A DNA stretch of 10,413 bases, taken from positions 1 to 10,413 of the forward strand of contig JAUXBM010000035.1 in the NCBI GenBank assembly GCA_030619415.1, written 5' to 3'. Position numbers and translations under genes: made by a program. Position 1 is the first letter of the stretch. Each line of letters starts with the position of its first letter. The notes beneath the pieces are model-generated. The model was not told the origin of the DNA. It did not search any database and worked only from the letters and a program-made list of their open reading frames with translations. Of the stretch, positions 7,401-10,413 are shown piece by piece. The stretch is from Chlorobiota bacterium (GTDB taxonomy: Bacteria; Bacteroidota; Bacteroidia; Bacteroidales; F082).

Positions 7401-8727
7401 GTTTGACATAATCGTCACCGGCTACCATATAATTGTTCGCGCCAACACTTAAAGGATCACCCGAAAGATAACTTGTTACCGTACTGATGTCGCGTAGCTG
7501 CGCCGTATCCATTTTCAACATCATGTCATTGGAGTAGTTAGACGGAATCTGGGCACCGGGAATAGGCGTTGGGTTGACATAAGGATTATAGATATAGGCT
7601 CTTTCGCCTTCACCCAGGTCCGTAAATGCAACAATATTCCTGTTGTCTTCGGTAGCTGCACCGATGTTGGTAACCCAAACCTCAATGCGCTGTACCGTTA
7701 CATCGGAGCTAATAATGGGAAGGTTGGCCAGGGCCCGTGCATAATTTGCCCTGAATTCCTGGGTAAAGAAGAAGTGCTTATTCTGTTCGTAGTCGAGTGC
7801 TGTTAGTTTAAACCGGTTGGTTTGCGCACCACCCTGCACGGTTATATTTTTGGTTTCGCTTTGCTGATTGGAGAAAAGAGCCGTCACCCTGGTTTTGCCA
7901 AACTGCAATTCGGTTTTTACCCCGAAAAGTGCCTGGCTTCCACGGATAAGTGACGACCGGAGCGGCATGCTCACATTACCCGCTTCAATTATTTTAATGA
8001 TTTCATCCTCATCCCCTTCATACTTTAATTTTAGCGTATTCTCAAAATCAAAGGATGACTCGGTATTGTAGTTGGCTTTAAATTCGATTTTGTCCCCGAT
8101 TTTGGCCACCACGTTCATCTGGATACGCATATCGAAGTCGAAGTTTGTTGTTCTGCGCTGTCTGACATCCAGAGACGGATCTTCACGCCGGTTATGTAAA
8201 ACACCGAAACTAACCTCGGCAGAACCTTGTGGCCGAATGTCGATGGTGTTGCTTCCAAAGATGGTCTCGAAGGCCTTTCCTCCAACATAAATTTTTGGAA
8301 TTAGTCTGGAACCTTCGGCTGTACCTGCTGTTTGTGAACGTTCAACCCAGTAATTTTTTATATCACGATCAAGTTCGTAATTCTGATAATCTTCGAAATC
8401 CATCACTGTAGGCGTCCGGTAGTTGAAATCACCGATTTTGTTGACGAACTCATAAGTATTTGTTTCAGGGTTATAAATGATCTCTCTCGAAATATTGGAT
8501 GGGTCATTCATGAACAACGGACTTTGGTTCTGATCATCCAGGTATGGATTCCCGGTATTGTCTCCAAACGGGTATATCAGTTTAATTCCAAGGGTATCAG
8601 TATCGGGGATTGTATCGGGTTGGCTGAGCGATTGGGGCAAGGCAAAACCCAGCACAGGCATGAGCATAATTAATGCCCATGCAAGCCAGAATCGGATGCT
8701 GTAAAAGTATTTAACCTTCCTCCTCAA
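1420..8727 (-). CDS. sprA: Type IX secretion outer-membrane translocon SprA/Sov
   Basis: SprA (Sov in Porphyromonas) is the giant outer-membrane beta-barrel through which T9SS cargo leaves the periplasm. In Flavobacterium johnsoniae it forms a 36-strand barrel, with PorV and a plug protein as alternative partners, and is needed for gliding. This intact 2435-residue frame matches the family size of about 2400-2500. A signal peptide covers about residues 1-29 (basic RRK, hydrophobic WLAWALIMLMPVLGFA, cleavage near A29). Family landmarks are NTESSFDFENTLKLKYEGDE near 220, SLFGVKTELQFGKT-like sequence near 265-280, IEVWVTN at 348-354, NGRIFFTSLEPFG near 610, YIDDFEGA at 844-851, IEFW at 1014, AEVWFDELRL at 1534, and PFPNWKI near 2200. 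The C-terminal third is alternating aromatic strands ending RFNLAQ. A Ser/Arg/Pro-rich loop lies at about 1937-1970. The start is TTG: upstream in frame a stop is met at 8775-8773 with no ATG or GTG, and a downstream ATG would cut the signal peptide. AGGGAG lies just before the TTG. It follows ruvA by 34 bp, probably as one operon. Confidence 0.97.
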   Translation of the reverse strand: MRRKVKYFYSIRFWLAWALIMLMPVLGFALPQSLSQPDTIPDTDTLGIKLIYPFGDNTGNPYLDDQNQSPLFMNDPSNISREIIYNPETNTYEFVNKIGDFNYRTPTVMDFEDYQNYELDRDIKNYWVERSQTAGTAEGSRLIPKIYVGGKAFETIFGSNTIDIRPQGSAEVSFGVLHNRREDPSLDVRQRRTTNFDFDMRIQMNVVAKIGDKIEFKANYNTESSFDFENTLKLKYEGDEDEIIKIIEAGNVSMPLRSSLIRGSQALFGVKTELQFGKTRVTALFSNQQSETKNITVQGGAQTNRFKLTALDYEQNKHFFFTQEFRANYARALANLPIISSDVTVQRIEVWVTNIGAATEDNRNIVAFTDLGEGERAYIYNPYVNPTPIPGAQIPSNYSNDMMLKMDTAQLRDISTVTSYLSGDPLSVGANNYMVAGDDYVKLENARKLRDSEYSINTKLGFISLNTTLNPDQVLAVAVQYTVIGYDSVFQIGEFSDQGVVAPNDLIVKLLKSNTLNTKMPMWNLMMKNVYAIGAYQVQRDDFRFNILYSGNQEGVPTGYFSQGPEDVTGLPLINLFGLDRLDFQLNPIPGGDGLFDFIDGAAINGGTFQASNGRIFFTSLEPFGQYVRDSIFPDDPEWADFYAYDSLYTQTKVAAEQYPEKNRYLLEGMYKSQAGSDISLNALNVPQGSVVVTAGGAPLTENVDYTVDYTLGRVKIINDGILNSGVPINVSLESNSMFNVQQKRMMGLHVDHEVNKDFHIGGTLLNLHERPLTQKVNYGDDPVSNTMWGLDLSYRKDSRWLTKIINKLPGISSNQVSRVTADGEFAQFIPGHSKAIGNSGTSYIDDFEGAKSSIDLKHIGSWFLASTPQLQWDIFPEAGTVSISDTLGTLAYGKNRAQFAWYIVDPLFYDRTGGIRPPNVDAQSISRNDSRQVLETEVFPNKSIPNGIPTNIPVLNLSYVPTLRGPNNYDVEPSNYSSGLNEDGTLRDPESRWGGIMRRIESSDFEAANIEYIEFWMMDPFTEDPYTTSKGDLYINLGEISEDVLRDGRKSYENGLPSTAEVENVDSTAWGRVPTLQALVESFSNIAGSRTYQDAGYDGLINDDERTYPVFQKFYIDQIRNDFGESSPAYQNAIADPSADDYHFYRGSDYDGDPRYSLVPTRYSAYNNTEGNSPTDDQNKESYPTAATTIPNIEDINRDNTLGESERYFQYKIALDSTKMQIGENYITDIRYATNVRLANGETTNVRWFQFKIPVSNPEKIVGRISDFRSIRFMRMFMKNWNGPVTLRFATFELVRGEWRTYDKSLLAQGEYIPGDDGSETNLVVSTVNVEENSNRYPVPYVVPPGIDREVSFGTTQYIVQNEQSLSLTATNLLDGDARGVFKTTDFDFRQYKKIKMFIHAESVYEEDVYDSSDMTAFIRIGSDFTKDYYEYEIPLEFTPWGTPASDPDGIWPNANNLQIDLEELVQVKQNRNVAMREPNSDLALFKPYVERIGKATVTVLGNPNIRDVMGILIGIRNPKKQGNNPDNNPISAEVWFDELRLTDFNDRPGWATTGRVEATLADLGKIGLAATHRSAGFGALESKISEVPLESTTDILFTTDLDLGKFFGQKAGVRLPMHYDYNSTRITPEYNPLSPDVKLKDDLDTYTNRQNRDSVRKLVEDFTQRQNLNFMNVRKERTNSQKKPRVYDVENFDVSFAYTKLDHRNIDFEYDNVKNYRGGLGYNWSGRPKNYKPMSKAKGLKSDWLRLLKDFNVYALPKVFSFRTDMDRMFKEQLYRDKSIGDVIISPTYERKWHWNRTFDLKYDFSRSLTLEFNSGTNTYINEPQYYPGKDSPEWDDYKKSIWDEIGKFGTKQRYNQTFRINYNVPLKKFPALDWTTLTLSYSGMYSWAASPISIQQRMGNVIENSNQKQLNTGADLNKLYNKVSYFKSINKTQSRSSRPSSRTRQPVNEEPDPNDTTAKPKREIGKKFGVAVLRTLMMFKKITLTYNEGNGTLLPGYMPEPQFMGLTFSENQAPGWAFVFGGQQDIRQNAVEYGWITTDPILNNPYMRKYNYTTSYRVNADILNAIRIDFDGDRVYAESFSAYFRYDTTAGIEDFVEYTPVYGGNFSISYSMIRTSFDKREDDQSETFSRFLSNRVVVADRLAQSNPQWSGEYYYDTIAGDYYPVGYGSNSQEVLYFSYLSAYSGQDATSIYIGSPFPKFPFPNWKITFAGLTNIKGIAKAFRTINITSGYRSMMSIATWRTNVNFDPENPGATFENSPNFVTKYDVGVISMIETFNPLIGLDFTMQNSLTFRTEYKKGRNLSMSFVNNQLTEVINDELVVGMGLRIKGLKWQVASLSGKAKSNTYTSDLNLKLDFGIRDTKTTLRRIDEVNNQISAGSRQYTLNFSADYMLSQSLQLRAYVNWTSNNPYVSSQFPNSTTNGGFSLRFNLAQ

Positions 8728-8761
8728 TTCTCCCTGTTTGCTTAACTTCCCTGTTGTTGGT

Positions 8762-9343
8762 CTACAGGATCTTCAAAGCTTCTTTAATCAGCTCTTCAAC
8801 ACTGTTCGCTGAACCCTGTTTTAATATCCGGTTAACAGCCTTATCAGCAGTACTTTTATTAAAACCAAGTATCAGTAAACCTGATAACGCTTCATCCCTT
8901 AATGTATTGTGAGAAAAGTCAACTTTTTCAAGCTCAATCCCTGCCCTGGCAAGCTTATCCCTCAAATCAATCACGATTCTCTGCGCGGTTTTTGCGCCCA
9001 CGCCTTTAACACTCTGCAATATAGTCGCTTGTCCCTGCGTAATGGCATCATATACCTCCCCGGAAGTTAATGACGACAATATTAACCTTGCCGTGCTGGC
9101 CCCTACGCCTGAAACAGACAATAAATAGCGGAACAGTTCCCGCTCTGATTCTTCAGCAAAACCATAAAGTATCTGGGCATCTTCCCTAACATAAAAATGG
9201 GTAAACAATTTGGCTTCTGAAAGGTCTTTGATCTTTGAATAAGTATTCAGTGTAATGTTGATAAAATAACCGACTCCACTGACTTCAACAACCACAAATG
9301 TGGGTTTCTTTTCGGCGAGTTTGCCACTTATAAATTCATACAT
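8762..9343 (-). CDS. ruvA: Holliday junction branch migration protein RuvA
   Basis: RuvA binds four-way DNA junctions as a tetramer, positions the RuvB hexameric motors for branch migration, and helps RuvC resolve the junction. At 193 residues it is near the usual 190-205. The OB-fold domain I covers about 1-63 and contains the acidic-pin motif YVREDAQILYGF at 51-62. E54 and D55 correspond to the pin residues that hold the junction open in the E. coli protein. Domain II carries the two helix-hairpin-helix motifs: SVSGVGASTA at 76-85 and SVKGVGAKTA at 111-120. A flexible linker at about 136-147 leads to domain III (148-193), a small UBA-like helix bundle that contacts RuvB. The ATG at 9343 starts directly at the canonical MYEFISGKL. 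No ruvB or ruvC is nearby. It is probably the first gene of a ruvA-sprA unit driven from the box near 9390. Confidence 0.98.
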   Translation of the reverse strand: MYEFISGKLAEKKPTFVVVEVSGVGYFINITLNTYSKIKDLSEAKLFTHFYVREDAQILYGFAEESERELFRYLLSVSGVGASTARLILSSLTSGEVYDAITQGQATILQSVKGVGAKTAQRIVIDLRDKLARAGIELEKVDFSHNTLRDEALSGLLILGFNKSTADKAVNRILKQGSANSVEELIKEALKIL

Positions 9344-9385
9344 TTTACCGCTTGGAATTTGTTGGTTTCAGCTTTACATTCATCG

Positions 9386-9416
9386 CAAAAATACAATAAT
9401 TATAAGCCAATTGCAG
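9386..9416 (-). promoter_or_regulatory. Candidate ruvA(-sprA) promoter
   Basis: On the minus strand TATTTTTG (9393-9386) matches the Bacteroidetes -7 consensus TAnnTTTG exactly. The base that follows is C, which is also common at such boxes. A 20-bp spacer separates it from a weak -33 element, CTG at 9416-9414, where TTG is expected. Transcription would start near 9380, about 37 nt before the ruvA ATG. Only 34 bp separate ruvA from sprA and no such box lies in that gap, so this may be the main promoter for the T9SS translocon as well. A promoter inside ruvA cannot be excluded. Confidence 0.5.
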
Positions 9417-9459
9417 TTCAACTTTTTGCTGTAAAAACTTATTAACGCCAGTTCGACTT
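9414..9459. repeat. Imperfect 11-bp direct repeat upstream of ruvA
   Basis: CAGTTCAACTT (9414-9424) and CAGTTCGACTT (9449-9459) differ at one base and are 35 bp apart. The first copy overlaps the proposed -33 position of the ruvA promoter, so a regulator-binding role is possible. The spacing is not a whole number of helical turns and the repeat could be chance in a short AT-rich spacer. Confidence 0.35.
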
Positions 9460-9518
9460 AAGTTGGGATTATTATTTAGCAGATAATCTGTTTCTTATGT
9501 GTAATTGTGATTTGGAAC

Positions 9519-9591
9519 AATGGAGTAATGGAATAATGGAAGGGTAATTACTCTGTTTTCTTCAAGCATTCCATTTATCCACCACTCCAAT
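9519..9591 (-). repeat. Octanucleotide-repeat inverted element between the SRD5A-like gene and ruvA
   Basis: Three 8-bp units lie in plus orientation at 9519-9542: AATGGAGT, AATGGAAT, AATGGAAG. Four lie in minus orientation at 9591-9560: ATTGGAGT, GGTGGATA, AATGGAAT, GCTTGAAG. Because the two blocks face each other they form an inverted repeat with arms 9521-9541 and 9569-9589 and a 27-nt loop. In minus-strand RNA, the direction of flanking genes, 19 of 21 positions can pair, two of them as G·U. In plus-strand RNA those two become A·C mismatches, leaving 17. No U tract follows the stem, so it is not a classic terminator, but it could act as a 3'-end stabiliser for the upstream gene. Confidence 0.6.
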
Positions 9592-9682
9592 TTTTAGAGT
9601 TGCCTTTTTAAAGCACATGTTTACAGAATATTAATCCTGTTTCTCATATCGAACCCAGGCTATTTTTATGCGTTTGTGCAGA

Positions 9683-10413
9683 CTACAGTATGAATGGGAT
9701 AACGGCCTTGCGTTCAGGCGGATAATCATCAAACCGGCGTTTGTACCAACGGTGGTGATCGATGGCCCGGGGGATCAGGTTGGTCAGTGTCCATAATGCG
9801 AATGAAAAAGCCGGGAGACACCAGCTCATCATCGCCCAGCCCAACCATTCGATAATTTCGCCAAACAAATTTGGAGAAGAAATGTATTTAAACAATCCCC
9901 CGTAAGGAATGTAATAACCTGTTTTACCGCCTTTTCGGAGTGCAATTAGCCTTTGGTCAGCCCTTACATTGATGGCCATTCCGGTAAAAAACAACATTGC
10001 TCCAAGTATAAACCGCCAATCCAAAAACCAATTCACGTCATAAACCGGCGACAGGTAACCAAACCAATAACCGTTGAAAAATCCGTTGACAAGGTTAAAA
10101 AAGATGGCCATTAATGCAACAATCAAAGGCATCTTCTTTTTCTTGCCTTTTAGTTGTAAAGGGAAAATAAAAACACGGTTGAAATAATGGAGCATAAACA
10201 AGCCGTAAAAAATATAGGAGGGTAAACCTTTTTCGGCATCACCAATAAAGAAAAGCCATGAAAAGACAATGACTACCGGTGCTTCCATTATGAACCAGCC
10301 AAATCGGTTATTGATCATCGGCCCCCAGGTATTGGTGGTATGGCGGCCATAAGGCACAGTGATTTTCATTAAAAACGGGAAAGTTAATACGGCTATTCCC
10401 ATCCAGATATATA
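9683..10413 (-). CDS. Steroid 5-alpha-reductase-like membrane protein (5' end outside window)
   Basis: The frame is open to the window edge, and the codons before the ATG at 10402 (Tyr-Ile-Trp) fit the family's first helix. The true start is therefore probably upstream and residue numbers below count from that ATG. The protein has about six hydrophobic segments and aligns closely, from memory, with human SRD5A1/2. Shared features are PYGRHT near 17-22, a helix with E40 (WFIMEAP, matching the substrate-contacting Glu of WFLQELP), LHYFNR with Y73, GMAINVRAD (141-149), YYIPYGGLF (163-171), NLFGEIIEWLGWA (178-190), and the end RWYKRRFDDYPPERKAVIPFIL-type tail. This family reduces the C4-C5 double bond of 3-oxo-4-ene steroids with NADPH. 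The bacterial substrate is unknown and need not be a steroid. The human GYA after the GEIIEW motif is GWA here. Transcription heads toward ruvA across a 339-bp spacer, so a shared operon is unlikely. Confidence 0.85.
   Translation of the reverse strand, partial: YIWMGIAVLTFPFLMKITVPYGRHTTNTWGPMINNRFGWFIMEAPVVIVFSWLFFIGDAEKGLPSYIFYGLFMLHYFNRVFIFPLQLKGKKKKMPLIVALMAIFFNLVNGFFNGYWFGYLSPVYDVNWFLDWRFILGAMLFFTGMAINVRADQRLIALRKGGKTGYYIPYGGLFKYISSPNLFGEIIEWLGWAMMSWCLPAFSFALWTLTNLIPRAIDHHRWYKRRFDDYPPERKAVIPFIL

Larger units (their letters stand above)
9344..9682. other. 339-bp spacer between the SRD5A-like gene and ruvA
   Basis: I see no coding frame, tRNA or structured RNA of a known class here. From the ruvA side outward it holds a short leader, a TATTTTTG promoter box (9386-9393), an imperfect direct repeat (9414-9424 and 9449-9459), and an octanucleotide-repeat element that forms an inverted repeat (9519-9591). 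A featureless stretch leads to the stop of the upstream gene. No classic stem plus U-tract terminator follows the SRD5A-like stop at 9683. Confidence 0.6.

Noticed and set aside
9643..9660. GGTTCGA on the minus strand, resembling a tRNA T-loop
   Set aside because: The flanking bases cannot form the 5-bp T stem (CTGGG against TATGA), and no acceptor, D or anticodon arm is found at tRNA spacing.

Overview
The window looks like a piece of a Bacteroidetes (Bacteroidota) chromosome. The main evidence is a full-length SprA/Sov outer-membrane translocon of the type IX secretion system (T9SS), which is restricted to this phylum. Supporting evidence is a Bacteroidetes-type TonB start, promoter-like TAnnTTTG boxes, and AT-rich intergenic spacers holding degenerate short tandem repeats. 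The family or genus cannot be fixed from the sequence alone. Every supported gene is on the minus strand, so transcription runs from high to low coordinates.

In transcription order: (1) 10413-9683, a 5'-truncated integral-membrane steroid 5-alpha-reductase-like protein. (2) 9682-9344, a 339-bp spacer with a folded octanucleotide-repeat element and a good ruvA promoter candidate. (3) 9343-8762, ruvA, the Holliday junction DNA-binding subunit. (4) 8727-1420, sprA (2435 codons), which fills 70% of the window, starts 34 bp after ruvA, and appears to use a TTG start. (5) 1419-1202, a 218-bp spacer with a heptanucleotide tandem tract and a candidate gcvH promoter. (6) 1201-821, gcvH. (7) 815-435, a small VanZ-family membrane protein only 5 bp behind gcvH. 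(8) 359-1, the N-terminal half of a TonB energy transducer that runs off the window.

The order ruvA-sprA-gcvH-vanZ-tonB is, to my knowledge, a recurrent neighbourhood around sprA in Bacteroidetes. I read it as two transcription units, ruvA-sprA and gcvH-vanZ(-tonB). The genes do not form one pathway: DNA repair, protein export, one-carbon/lipoyl metabolism and cell-envelope energisation sit side by side. A possible thematic link is envelope function, through SprA (T9SS export channel), TonB (proton-motive-force coupling to the outer membrane) and the VanZ-like membrane protein.

I found no undescribed defence, mobile or biosynthetic system here. The coding content is ordinary for the phylum. 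The items most worth a second look are in the spacers: a foldable octanucleotide repeat whose G·U pairs favour minus-strand RNA, a GTTNNGA heptad tract abutting the sprA stop, and a 10-mer shared by both spacers. In the genes, the TTG start of sprA and the bacterial SRD5A-like protein with most of the human catalytic motifs also deserve a check.
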